A stretch of DNA of 64,000 nt from Bidens hawaiensis. Lineage: Eukaryota > Streptophyta > Magnoliopsida > Asterales > Asteraceae. The position numbers were made by a program, and so were the translations under genes. This document shows positions 34,540 to 46,600 of the stretch, one piece after another; positions within the stretch are counted from its first letter, which is position 1, and the number at the start of each line of letters is the position of its first letter. Location: assembly GCA_021521415.1 (NCBI GenBank), contig JAIQDT010014620.1:104501-168500 (forward strand), in the 5' to 3' direction. The notes under the pieces are model-generated. The model was not told the origin of the DNA and ran no database searches. It saw nothing but the letters and a program-made list of their open reading frames with translations.

Positions 34540-35571
34540 TGAATTAGAACAAGTGATTTCCTTTCATAGGTGTCGAATGACAAGAGGTATTGAGTGAAAT
34601 GCCGCAATGTTACTTTAAGAGTGTAACCGTAGCAGTTATCTTCAGTACCAAACCCAGTCTGTATCGAAGTTTCATAGCCACTTATGACCTTCAATTTCAC
34701 ACCTGAAATTCAAAGTCACTACCGAAATTCAAAGGTACCACCGATCTTCAAAGTCACCAGTGACCTTTAGTATTATCGAGGCGTTTCCAATAAAGTACAT
34801 TTAAGATAAAGTCGAAAACTTTCACGCTAACCCTTCTAGTAATATTTACGTTTCTGATTAAGTAAATTTGTTGCCATCAGCCAAGGATGTTGCCCCTTAA
34901 ACCTCACAAGAGACCATCCCCTTGACCATGTAGGCGTAATGCAGGACCAACCAAGGGGTGGTGTCCATTCAAAACCACATCAGATATCGAAACCATAGAG
35001 GCCCCAAACATCTATATTTGTATCATTTTTAATTTATTGAGATGTTATAACCAATTTAAGGACTATCTGGGTTTAGTGAGATTCATACCCGTAAATTTTG
35101 GTCAAATGCATGAGAAATTTTTATTTACAAATAATGCAATCTGATGACTTGAGAGAATGTAGGGAGCAACCAAACCAAAGAGCTTTTAAATATTTCATTT
35201 ATATATCCCTAAACACTTGATTAATCATCTTAAGTCATAACAATCAACATGATAATCAAAACCACAAAGAATCAATAAATGTCGCAATTGACTATTTAAG
35301 ATCAAGATTCGATAAGTATTATCAAAGTATAATATGGAGAACAAGAATTCAGTTTGAAACAAGGAAGTATAATGTGGGGAATCAATGCAAAACAAAAATA
35401 TGCTCAACAACAATTGAGGTTTGGTATGAATATTCAAAAGATCCGACACGAGCAATCAAGACAATGAGCGATATAGTCATAAATCAACAAAGCCTAAAAT
35501 GCTAGAAGATATAACAACATTACTTAAAGAAATGAATTAAGATTGTCACAACATGAATATGTTGTGAATCA
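34540..35571. other. intergenic, no gene seen
   Basis: No supportable coding region; ordinary AT-rich DNA. Confidence 0.5.
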
Positions 35572-35840
35572 TCATCATCATCATCATCGTACTCAGTATA
35601 TCCCACCAATAGCAATGCTATGGTAGGGTCTGAGGAGGGTAAGATGTAGACAGCCTTACCTCTATCCCATAGGGATAGAGAGGCTGCTTCCGGTGAGACC
35701 CCCGGCTCGATAGTAGTTTTGCATCAAGCCTTGGACATAAGGCACATAGCACTCAATCATCGGGACACCGGCTGATCGGTGCATGTGCCCTTGTCTTTCG
35801 GCTATCAACGCCACCACATGATGCCTGATTAACCTTCCGC
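35572..35840 (+). mobile_element. Au-like SINE
   Basis: After a short (CAT)n run comes a sequence with the Au-SINE body words: GGTAGGGTCTGAGGAGGGT, GTAGACAGCCTTACC, AGAGAGGCTGCTTCCGGT and GAGACCCCCGGCTC. These are diagnostic of the widespread Au family of plant SINEs. Boundaries are approximate; the 3' side runs into a TGGACATAAGGCAC extension. Confidence 0.65.
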
Positions 35841-36563
35841 CACTTTTAACGTTATTTTCACGAGATTAGTAAAATAACGTCAAAATTAGTGCAATTTCAC
35901 AAAGGTTTATAAAATAACAAGAAAATTATTTATGAGAAAACAATTTCATTAATGTTATTTGGTAGCACGAGGCTCGGAAGCGTTACATTAATGGAGAAAG
36001 AGGCGTTTAAAGGAAAAGTGATTAATAAGGATAGTTGTGCAATTCGAACCTGATGCGAAAAGTTGAAACCTACTAAATTTGAGATGGATAATATATGTAT
36101 CTAGGGGTGTTTAAAGTCGGATATCGGACTTACAAATATTCGAACTTCGGATATTCGAACACTTCGGATAGTGAATTGGATATCCGAAATATTTGGAAAG
36201 AATAATGATTTTATACAAATTATCCGAAATATCCGAAAAAATATCCAAAAATTATCCAAAGTATTCAAAAATTATCCGATATTTATAAATAATATTTATT
36301 ATTTAATTATTAAAAAAAATTCGAATAGTTCGGATATCCAAACTATCCGAAAATTACTATCCGAATCCGAGATTTAAATATCCGAGTTTCGGATATCCGG
36401 AAGTTCGGATCATTCGGATTCGGGTTTTCAGATATTTCGGATACGAATTCGGATTTTTTTTAACATCCTACCCTAACCGTTAGTGTTTGGGGCATATTTG
36501 GGATTAGTTTTGAAATTTTTCACATGTATAAGATTTCTAAAATACTTGATTGCCTGACTAGAT
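35841..36563. other. intergenic with TCGGATATCCGA-type simple repeat
   Basis: From about 36110 to 36470 the words CGGATAT and ATCCGAA recur many times in both orientations, giving a degenerate minisatellite. A short open frame at 36171-36377 runs through this repeat and is not a gene. Confidence 0.55.
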
Positions 36564-37022
36564 TGTTGGAAGTAATTTCGGACTCCAGGTCACAAGTCGG
36601 TGAACTTAAGGGACCAATATTGACAAGTCGGTCATAGTTGGTTATGTTTCCTAATTACGTTATGTTTCCTAATTGTATTGTAATTATAATAGGTAATGTC
36701 TTGGCTAGCAAGTTAGGTTAGTCTATATAAGCATGTCATGGTTAGACATTAGAGGTGTGGTGTGAGATGCAACTGAGTTAGGGTTCATCTAGAGACACAC
36801 ACGAGATGTAATCGAGTTAGGGTTCATCTAGACGTAACCGGGTTAGGGTTCATCAAGAGTCAAACTGAGTTAGGGTTTGAGAGTTTGTAATCAGTTTTTA
36901 GAGTGATATTTTCTGATTAATATAAACGAGAGTTATTCGTTTAGTTTGTGTGTTGATTATTGATATGAGACTTGATAGATTACCTGATAACATTTACTCA
37001 ATACCTGATTATATACCCAACA
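36564..37022 (+). mobile_element. solo LTR, Ty1/copia-type
   Basis: 459 bp starting TGTTGGAAGTAA and ending TATACCCAACA, with a TATA box (CTATATAAG, about 36721) at a typical LTR position. The short inverted TGTTGG/CCAACA ends are typical of copia LTRs. Flanks TAGAT and TAACT are only partly similar, so a target duplication is not proven. The interior has a tandem GAGTTAGGGTTCATCTAGA repeat (about 36775-36870). No internal region is present. Confidence 0.55.
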
Positions 37023-37649
37023 TAACTTTTTTATATATTTATCTTAAATCGTTCTTTAGTTTCTAATACTACATAGTAGAATTCATGATTTGTTTTTATT
37101 TCCAATAGTTAATACTATATAGGAGAATTAAAGAATATTATTCATTCTCTCCCAACAATTCATTTTTTTTTCTTTGTGTTCACTATTTTGTTTTTATTTC
37201 TTTTGTGTATATACTATTTGTACTTGATGTGTTGACTGTGTGTTGGATTTTACAAGTAAGTTTGATCTAATAATATAATCCTAGTGTTGAAGTTAATAAT
37301 ATTATTTAATATTATTTGAGAAACCCGATAAAAACCCGACATGTTTGTTTTTGTCAAAACTTGATACGAAACCCGAAATTCGTTGGGTATTCCCGAAACC
37401 TGACGGGTAATTACCCGATAAAGACCTAATGGGTTTTGGGATGGACTTTAATAATCACCTATGGGTTTAGAAATACCTAAACCCGACTCATTCCCATCCC
37501 TAAGAATTAAGCATTTTTACTATGAGTTTTGTCTATCATGAATATGTTTGATAGAGAGCTTTTAGGAACTTTTAGCTTTAAGTTTTTAAGAAAAAACTAA
37601 TACTATATTTTGATTAGGTAAAAATATATAGTAAGAGATTGTTTCTTCT
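37023..37649. other. intergenic, no gene seen
   Basis: AT-rich with an AACCCGA-rich patch at about 37320-37500; no coding region. Confidence 0.5.
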
Positions 37650-37948
37650 ATGCTAATGATGGATAAGCGCCTACCATCTTTGAGGGGTCAGGTTTGAATC
37701 TTGAAGCCCCCCCCCCCCCCCCGAGTTTTCTATTACAGTGTATTTACTCCAGAGAGGCTTCTCTTGTGGAGGGTACATCTGTCATGTGGCAGGTGGCTGG
37801 AAATTTTCTCGGGAAACGCCAAGCTAAACTCGGGTGTCAGCGTGAGCCCGGTTAAGACAACATAGTCTGGTCTGAGTTGGGTGGTGGGGCTCCTCTTTAA
37901 GGAGTTGCGATCTAACTTAACTGTGAAATTCACCGTTCAAAAAAAATA
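37650..37948 (+). mobile_element. tRNA-derived SINE, copy 1
   Basis: A head with box A-like TGGATAAGCGCC and box B-like GGTTTGAATCTT is followed by a C run and a body (CATCTGTCATGTGGCAGGTGG, GAGCCCGGTTAAGACAACATAG, TGAGTTGGGTGG) and an A-rich tail (TTCAAAAAAAATA). The body matches the element at about 52370-52556. Confidence 0.6.
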
Positions 37949-38241
37949 TATAGTTTTTGCCTCCCAAACATCTCTTTCTATAAAAAATGCTTTACAAACA
38001 AATACAGTAGGCTACCAGTTTTGTATTGTACTGCAAAGAAGTATTGCTAAACTAATAAAGAGAAACAATTCTAGACTAGACGTTATTAACTTCATTAAAT
38101 GTGAGAACGTATAAACGCTAACAAGTTCAACGTAAAAATAGTAAAAAAGTTACGAGACGTTATAACTTATAACTATAAAAGGTTGGATCGGTATGTTGTC
38201 AATTTTTCAACACTATAACGTGTAGGAACTTAGTTCATTTG

Positions 38242-38704
38242 CAGTGGCGGACTTACAGTATGCCATGGGTGGGAGCGTTATATATGTGTGAAAAAATTGA
38301 CTGTCTCCCGTAAAATTTTGCAAGCGCCCCACTTAAACTCGTCGGATATGGGTTGATGAATAATGCTAATCGTAGATGGAGTGTGATGTTTTAAATGTTA
38401 ATACTGTTTAGAAGATGGTAAATAATGGTAGATAGTTTTTGTTTAAAAAATTATCTTTTATTTTACCAAACAAACGAGTTTAACTTGTGGGCTTGTGGTG
38501 GTTCACCACACCATTTATATAATTTACCCTTTTATTTTAATAAGTATGTTTACATACATCTCACTGTTTATTCTCTTAGAAATTTGAAATTCTAATATAT
38601 ATGATCGATTCGATCTAATTCGAACCGAAAATTTTTATTATATAGAACAAATGATCTTCAAAAGTCTCTGTCCTCCATAAAAATAATTTTTGGGTCCACC
38701 ATTA
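38242..38704. mobile_element. hAT-like non-autonomous element
   Basis: Starts CAGTGGCGGACTTACA and ends with the complement of TAATGGTGGACCCA. Flanks TTCATTTG (38234-38241) and CTCATTTA (38705-38712) match at six of eight positions, consistent with an aged 8-bp hAT duplication. Non-coding. Confidence 0.5.
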
Positions 38705-38712
38705 CTCATTTA

Positions 38713-39093
38713 GGGTGTGTTTGGGATTGCTTATTTAAGTGAAAAATGACTTTTTGTTAAAAGTATTTATAAACTTATGAATTTTTTAAAATAAGTTTTT
38801 TAAAAGTGTTTGGATTAGCTTATGTGTTAGGGGAAACTAAAATGACTAAAAAGGACACTCTTTTTTAAAAGGAGTGTAATGAGTTTGAGGGTTAAAGGGG
38901 TGTAATATGTAAATCAAACTCGTTAAATTAATAAGTGAGATTCATAACTTTTCAAAACCCCTTTATTTTGCCTTCTCCATAAGTTAAAATTCATAAGGCC
39001 TTATGGTTTGCCAAACACCTTATACACCTTATTAACTTTTTCAAAAAATTTATAAGTTATAAGTTGATGAAACTAAGGAATCCCAAACACCCC
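38713..39093. mobile_element. Tourist-like MITE, copy 2
   Basis: Inverted ends GGGTGTGTTTGGGATTGC and (complement) GGGGTGTTTGGGATTCC, with TTA on both sides (38710-38712 and 39094-39096), fitting the PIF/Harbinger-Tourist 3-bp duplication. It abuts the hAT-like element on its left. Confidence 0.65.
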
Positions 39094-40199
39094 TTAATAC
39101 GAAGACATATAAGGAACTACATAGTAAAAAATGTCAAAAAGAATTTTCCAATTGTGACCAAGTACCAAGTTGTACATTCTTTTTATGTCGGTATAACCAG
39201 ATAAAAATTTTATTTGTTCGTTCATATAATTACTTGTTAATCCTTAGTAGTCGTATGCACAGAACCAAATAACCGAGCTACGGCCTGAATAATTGACTTG
39301 ACAGAACCCAACTAACCGAACTCAACAAGAGAACCTATGGGTTGGTTTGATGTTTTTTATAAAACCGTTTATTGGTTTCATTTCGGTTTTCTTGCATCCA
39401 TCCCCGACCGGTAAACCATTTAGATTATCAAACATACGTGCTTCATGAGTTTCGATTTATTCGATCATTTTTTAGCAACGTTGTTTTAATTCTCTTCGTT
39501 TTATCAATAGTCGGTAAGACTACAGATTGACACGCTTTGTGTAAAAGTAGGTTCTTCGGTGATGAGGTTGAAGATCATGAAATGGAACGCATGGCGTCTC
39601 TATATAAATGCAAATGTGGTTCTCTACCATTTTCGTACTTGGGGCTTCCAGTAGAAGCAAACATTAGAAAAGTTGCTAGCTAGAAGCCGGCTATATTAGT
39701 AGACGCTTTGCTGTGTTCAAAAAAAGAAAAAAAAATCTCTATGTGTTTTTAGTTGATTGTGATAAGGATAAAAGAGAGAGAGAGAGAAAAAACACAGGAT
39801 TACATAAAAAGACATCCGAATATTTCGACACATTTATTCGAATATGAAATTGGATATAAGATTAGCTATAAAAAGTTAAAAACAAACACCATTTAATCCC
39901 GTAGAAAATAAAATAATGTCTTGTGATCTAAGGTTGCATTTTTATTCATTTTTTTTAGACGACATAAGTTTTATAATATAAAAGTCACAAGATGCTAGCA
40001 AACTATAAACGTTTAAAATGTAAATGTAGGGTTAGCATATGTGACATTGATAGCAATAACGGAAATGATGTTAACACTTGTCAACGTTGGAGGCTACAGG
40101 TACCTAACTAAATAAATAAGTTTTTCATCAATATGTTTATCTACTTGTCGTAAACATAGAATCTCTTATTATTTGTTGTGTTCAACTCTGCGGTTGGAA
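39094..40199. other. intergenic, no gene seen
   Basis: AT-rich DNA with a short (GA)n run near 39773-39788; nothing coding. Confidence 0.5.
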
Positions 40200-40490
40200 G
40201 GATTGCTTTCTGCCGTCTATCTTTTCCTTCTCTCTCTTCTCTTAGCAAAGTAGGCTCAAGTCAAACTTTTGGCCTACTACAAGCTGGGCTCAGGGACTGC
40301 AGTCAGCCGCTTCCCCTGTAGTCGTCAGCTCGTTTTTGACAGATCCGATCGGGTATTCATAATCTGGAGTAAAAGGATTCGAACCTTTGCATGCCGGTAC
40401 CAAAAACCGATGCCTTACCACTTGGCTATACTCCATACGGCCTGTTTTGGACGGTAAACGGGGAGAGGGGGCAGGGGGAAGCATAAATGT
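40200..40490 (-). other. probable mitochondrial DNA insert (NUMT) around trnQ
   Basis: The stretch is markedly more GC-rich than its surroundings and carries an intact plant-mitochondrial-type trnQ. The flanking GACTGCAGTCAGCCGC and CAGCTCGTTTTTGACAG segment also looks organellar. Limits are estimated from the composition change. Confidence 0.5.
40364..40435 (-). tRNA. trnQ-UUG: tRNA-Gln (UUG), mitochondrial type
   Basis: On the minus strand 72 nt fold into a full cloverleaf: 7-bp acceptor stem TGGAGTA/TACTCCA, D stem GCC/GGC, anticodon stem TCGGT/ACCGG with loop TTTTGGT (anticodon TTG), T stem AAAGG/CCTTT with loop TTCGAAT, discriminator G, no encoded CCA. The AGCCAAGTGGTAAGGCATCGG core is organellar and matches my recollection of plant mitochondrial trnQ rather than a nuclear gene. 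In nuclear DNA it is probably silent because of its insertion context, although the internal promoter boxes are intact. Confidence 0.85.
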
Positions 40491-42131
40491 TTCACCAAAA
40501 GATAATACAAGATAGTAATACAATCAAATTAGACCGGAATTAATCGTCGGAGTTTTGACTTTTGACCATCGAAAGATCGATTACAACTTACATCTAGCCA
40601 GCGATGTTCTTGGTTGACGATAGGCCGCCGCCGTTCTTGGTTGGCCATGGTGTTGTACTGAAAGCTATCTTGTTTGTTCAAGGGGATTAGAAAATTGACA
40701 AGTACCTAGATGTCACATGACATCAGGAACCAATTAAAAGAAGTAAGTTAGAGCTATAAATGGTTAATTTTTATAACTATTTGTCCAGTTTCGGCCGGTT
40801 CTTTTTACTATAAAGATGAGAATTAGAGTTACTCGTGTCCGACCCAACCCGATCCAAATATATGTAACTTGAATTGATAGGCATTAGAGATCAGGACACT
40901 AAAGTCTAGCAACCTCACTGAAAAATTTTCATGGCTCGGCAACTAGGTATACGGGATACCTACTCATGTTTATGAGTTCATTAAACCTATTTAGATTAAA
41001 CCAAACTCATGAATTTTATGTCACATTCTTATCGAGTGGTAATTTCACACCTTAAACGTCTTCAATTTATATAAAACGAAGAATCCAATTTTAAAGCCCA
41101 CGGTAACATTTTAGCGGGCCAAGACAACACTATGCTTTCTACAATTGTATTATGTATATATGAATGAAGGTCTTATTTGTTAACTCCTTTTAAGGTTTAG
41201 GGTTGTGGCAAATGAATTAGAGTTGTATGCCCATTTAAATTTGTTTGCAGCAGTGATTATTATTCGGTTACAAATCGATTAAATATAACTAAACCGAAAC
41301 CGAAACCAAAACCATCATAACCAAACCAATTTGTTATTCATTTATTGGTTCGGTTATTACCTGAACCAAATTAACTATCCGTTTTTTGTTGATTTTTAGA
41401 TTTAATAAATCTAATTCGGTAAACCAAGGAAACAACACTTGTATGGTTAACCCATTAAAAATTTAAAGGAAACTAAAATCAACAACACGAAGAACCCGAA
41501 AACCAAACCGTTGAATGTCGTCCTGAAAAATCAAGTTTTTCAGTTTGAACCCGAAACCAAACAAAACCAAATTTAAATTTGATTTCAGTTTGGTATTGTA
41601 CATATCGAATTCAGTTTGATTCTGACAGAATTCTAAAATGTCATTAGAGTCACCCACTTGCTTCGTTACACTGGAAAATAGGCAACTGCGAAAAATCATA
41701 GTCATTTTAAACAATGTCGCCTCAGTATGCTTCTTGTTTCTTAAAACCAAGAATGAGCCACCATATACTCTTTTAGCATATAAATCTAGTTTGCCATTGG
41801 GTTGACCAGAAGCACTTGTAATTCAAAACTTAAAAGGTTTTTATGTGACTAGTGTGTTAGTTATAATTACATAATTTATATTGTTTCAATAAATAGTATA
41901 ATTTATAATTTATAAATATGATCTAGGAGGTTTCATGCATTATTAACTAACTAATATGCTTGACCTATTATCAACCAACTTCCCTTTTAACTAATTTCTT
42001 TCATTTTTGCACGCAGATCCATTAAAGATATAACATAACTTTAACCATAGATGAGTTAAAATCAATTTCATCCATTTACTGTGTAAGATTCTGCTGGTTG
42101 CTCTCCTTCTAGAAGCTCATTTGGTATAAAG
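40491..42131. other. intergenic, no gene seen
   Basis: AT-rich DNA; an ACCGAAACC-rich degenerate patch lies at about 41280-41590. The minus-strand open frame across that patch is low complexity and not a gene. Confidence 0.5.
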
Positions 42132-42879
42132 TGACTTATGTAGTGGGCGACGGATTGGGGCGAGAAAGAGGCGACAGGGGCTACAACACCGCCCCCGTGG
42201 GCGATTTTTGGGACAATTTGGGGCGATTTGGGGCGGGGGCGGATTGTTCTTATCGCCGGGAGATGTATATGTATGTATATGTGTTGTGTGTATTGTATGT
42301 ATGTATATATATTTATATTATTATTATATATGTTTGTGTGTGTGTATATACGTATATGTATATGTATATATGTTGTGTGTGTATATATATGTATATGTAT
42401 ATGTATATATGTTGTGTGTGTATATATATATGTATATGCAAAATGAATCCCAGAAACAACCCGAACAAACCGAACCACCCATTCCCTCATTTCGGTCAAC
42501 ACCATGGTTCGCAAAACCAACCGAACGTGAACTTACAATGGAACCCGATGAACCTAAACCAACCGAGCTATCCGTTTTAATTTCCCGACCCGAACCTAAA
42601 CATGTACGCCAACCGAGCTATATGTTTTTTTATATTTTTAGTTATGTATTTTTTTGTATTTCTCTTTAATTTTTAATGCATTTTTATTTAATTATTTGAA
42701 GAAATTGGTTTTTATTTGATTAGTTTAATTATAAAAAGAAAATAATAAAAAAAGATACCGTGGGCCCAACTTGTAGCCCCTACACCATTACACCCCAATA
42801 ACAAATTCGCCCCCTTTGCTGACTGGGCGCCACATGTCATAATTCGCCCCCATTTATAACCCCTTCAATACACATAGCC
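42132..42879 (+). mobile_element. PIF/Harbinger-like non-autonomous element, copy 3
   Basis: About 748 bp with the same architecture as copy 2: left GACTTATGTAGTGGGCGACGG, right end complement of GGCTATGTGTATTGAAGGGG, GGGGCGA-rich left part, ATGT/TATG microsatellites (about 42262-42440), ORF1 remnant, AT-rich tail, and GCTGACTGGGCGCCAC near the right end. TTA follows the right end, but a left duplication is not evident. Confidence 0.7.
42443..42577 (+). pseudogene. remnant of Harbinger ORF1 N-terminus
   Basis: From ATG 42443 the frame encodes MNPRNNPNKPNHPFPHFGQ and a further Asn/Pro-rich stretch ending at a stop near 42578. It is parallel to the remnant at 11038. The Myb-like domain is absent. 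Confidence 0.5.
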
Positions 42880-42882
42880 TTA

Positions 42883-43609
42883 GAAGGTCCGTGGAAAACT
42901 TGTCTTTGCCATTTGACACAAATATTCTTGTTTTATACTATTATTTAAACATATCATCAAATGATCACATCTTGATTTCTCTTAGTTATACCAATCTATA
43001 CGGTTCCTTTTGCGTATAAAACTTTATACCTAATAATTTTTTCTTCATCACAGATGTAACTTTAGCCTATAAAACTTTATACCTAATATCTTTTTTGTTC
43101 ATCACAAATGTAATATTTACCTCAAAACTCCCAACACATGTCTTATGTGACTCATTATATAACAAACATTGATTGTTTCGTCCATCAAAAGCTCACAACA
43201 TCGAACCTAATATCATTTTCATACATTGCCGATTTAAGATTCGGCTAAAACTCCCTCGTAGACCCACCAGGCTCAAAACAAGCTGTGATTTATATGATCT
43301 TATTGATTAGCTAGGGTATTCGTCGGGTCCTGCCAGTTGGCTGATAACATGTTCTCACAGTTTATAACAAACCACCGTTCGTCTGTCTGGTCCAAACTAA
43401 GTTTCAAGTTCGCACAAACGACCAAAAATGTCCTATACATTACTAAAAACAACTTTGCAAATGTACAAATTACACTAATAATCATTCTCAATCTCACCTC
43501 ACTACATATATATATATATATATATATTATACATACATGATGCATTCTACTAACACAAAAGGTTACTCGCAAATTAAAAAAGTTGCTTCTAACCTCAAGA
43601 TTTTCAATC
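42883..43609. other. 3' flank of the F-box/PP2 gene
   Basis: AT-rich DNA with a local ~58-bp direct duplication (TATAAAACTTTATACCTAATA at about 43015 and 43072) and a (TA)n tract at about 43506-43527. No gene. Confidence 0.5.
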
Positions 43610-46600
43610 TTATTTGGGGCGTATGAGCACAGAATCTACACAAAGTCCGCCTTTAGTATGCGTACAATCGATTTGTGTCATCGAAAACTTGACTTTCATC
43701 GGTACCTTTGAATCCTCAACAACAAAGTCACCAGCATGATAAAGATTCCACTTTCCAAGATTGGTCAAATAGCACTGAGTAATCGCCTTTTGACCATCTG
43801 AAGTTGAAAGATGGAATTTCACGGGCTTTATATCCCAGCCATGAACGTGGTCAGAGTTGCAGACCCGCCGCCCAAACCGCCTGCCCAACCGCCCGAGTTG
43901 TAGGCAGAAGTAGAGGGTGTAGGTGCCACACGGAAAAGGGAACTCGACCTCACCATCGACTTCAAACCACCAAATTTGTTGAAGATAAGCCACTGAACGG
44001 AATCTGCATAGCAAAATACCAAGTCACATATGTATATTATATGTATATGTATAGTGAGACTGTAGGGGTATGGTACTAAACCCGGCTTACGACCTTAATT
44101 TATTATGTTTGGCTTATTTTATTATATGGACTAATACAATATTATTGGGCTGAGGGGGTTTTGTGGAGGTAACCCTAACTGGGCTAGGCCCATTAGGGTA
44201 CCATGATGGTGGCCATGAGGCTCCCTATATAAGGAGGTCTCCACCTCCTTATTAAGGGTTGTTGTTCTCAATAAGAGCCACCACAATAACCATTTTTGTG
44301 TCTGTAAAGAAGAGATCCTCGAGATTTCTTAGCAGTCACCTCCACACCCCCAAAAGCCATTGCAGATCTGAGCGGAGAAGACGATCCGAGATTTGGTTAG
44401 ATCTCAAGCTACCGGAGAAGAAGATCGAGTCGTGGTTCGTTTATCTCGAACATCGAGGAACAGTGTCTTGGATCAGGTCAGAACCATTTCATGTTTCTTC
44501 ATTGGCGCCATCCGTGGGACGGCAACGAACCACGTCTTGATTTTCGTTTCGGTTCTCAGATCTATCCGTGGGACCACATCGAAAACGAGCCGCATCTTCG
44601 ACTCTCCTTTTTTGACTTCTAGATCTGCTTTTTGGAAGAACGAGAGGGTGAAATAAATCTGAAAACCTTTTCAGATCTGATAATTTTTCAGAAAAAGCTA
44701 CCAGATTCGGACAATAATGCTCCGGATCTGTGACGGTTTTAATTAGATCTGACCATGACGACCAGATCTACTTTATTTCGGTGGCCAAAATTCTCACGGT
44801 GAAATCTTCATATACGAGTTCATAATGCAAAAAATGAGCTTTTAGATCTGCTACCTTACCAAAAAAAAAGGATGGTGCTGGCCAGCTTCAATTGTCTTGT
44901 CATCCAGGGATGTCTTGTACAAATCTCATCAGAACAGTGCTAGCCAGATAGACTCCGCCTCCTTCTTCTATTCAGCTCCGTCGGGGCTGTCTCCGCCATC
45001 AAGGCGCCATACATGTGCGCCGCCGCGGATCTGCACCGCGCGGCCATCCATGAGCCCTGGCGTGAATCAACACCGCGCGTCATTGCGGACCATATAAGCG
45101 CTCTGGCTTTCCAACACCACCACTGTGACGTCCATTCCGCGCCCATAAGCAACAGTGCGCCATCATGCATACGCACAGTCGAACACCTCGATACAATATA
45201 TGAGCGCCACCGCAGATCGTCGCAGCGTCACCATGCATGCGCGTCACCACGGAAGAACAACGCAACACGCATGTCTGCTACCAGCGACACAACACTCCGC
45301 CACCACGCATGCGCCACCGCGGCACAATACATCGCCACCACGCGTGCGCCACCGCGGTTCGATACATCGCTACTACGCATGCGCCACCGCGGTTCAATAC
45401 ATCGCCACCATGCATGCACACCATCGCGGATCAACATTCCGCCATCATTCATTCGCGCCACCTTGAGGCAACAGCGCGCCGCCATGAAACCAACGGCGGA
45501 ATGCTCTGATGCCTTGCATGCGCGACCCCGCGGATCAACGACCCGCCATCATGCATGCGCGCCGCCTTGGATGATGCATTCCGCCGCCATGAACAGGCGC
45601 CCTGCGGAACAACAAGCCGCCATGCATGTACGCCCACGGATCAGCTTTTTGCTTCCATGCATGCGCCGCCTTGGAGGAAGCCGCATCGGAGGAACACTCC
45701 GACGCCATACAAGTGCGCTGCGGACGAACTCTCCCGGCCATGCATGCGCCGCATCGGAGGAACACCCGACGCCATACATGCGCAGTGCCGAGGGTCAAGA
45801 CTATTACTATGCATGCGCGCCGGCGGGTCCTCTCTCCGCCGCCATGCATGCGCACTGCCGAGGGTCACTTACCGCGGGTCAACACCTGCGTGCCACCATG
45901 CATGCGCGTCGGCGGGTCCTCTCTCTCCGCCGCCCACGCACGCGCACTGCCGAGGATCAAGACTTTGCAGCCATGCATGCGCGCTCGCGAGTCACGACTC
46001 CGTCGCCATGCATGTGCACTGCCAAGGATCAAGTCTTTGCTTCCATGCATGCACACTGCCGAGGATCAAGACTTCACCGCGATGCATGCGCGCCCGCGAG
46101 TCACCACTCCGCCGCTATGCATGCGCATAGCCGCAGATCAACATTCCACCACCTATGGAAGATCCTGCGCACATGGAACGCAGCACAACTTAGAAAATGT
46201 TTCATGTAAAAGTTGTCAAGTTCGTAATCAAGGCTTTTTAAGCCATTATGAATAATGATACGCTCTATTTTTTCTTAACATGCGTTCTATTACCTTTTGC
46301 ATACATGTTTCACACTTCCCTTTATTAATTTTGAGCAATATGACAACATTGTATTGACATCAAACTAAAAATAAAACGAAGTAAAACATACATGCGCGAG
46401 CTTCAAGCTCAGACGCGTTAACGAGTTTTAACTCTAAAACGTTAGGGCCTTAGCCCAATAATATGAGCCTTAGATCATTACTCATAGCATCTATCCTATG
46501 TATTGCGCAGCTGGACCATAAAAATACCTAAGCACAACTAAGGCAAAGCACATGCGCGCTCAACCCTTCGCCATGTATGCGCATCCGCGGGTCCTCAATA

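Noticed and set aside
36775..36870. GGTTAGGGTT repeats resembling telomere sequence
   Set aside because: The unit is about 20 bp with other bases between and lies inside an LTR; it is not the plant TTTAGGG array.
45013..46255. Long open frames (up to about 400 codons) in three registers on both strands
   Set aside because: They run through the CATGCATGCGC array, are Arg/His/Ala-rich in all frames, and show no domain; GC-rich repeats simply lack stops.
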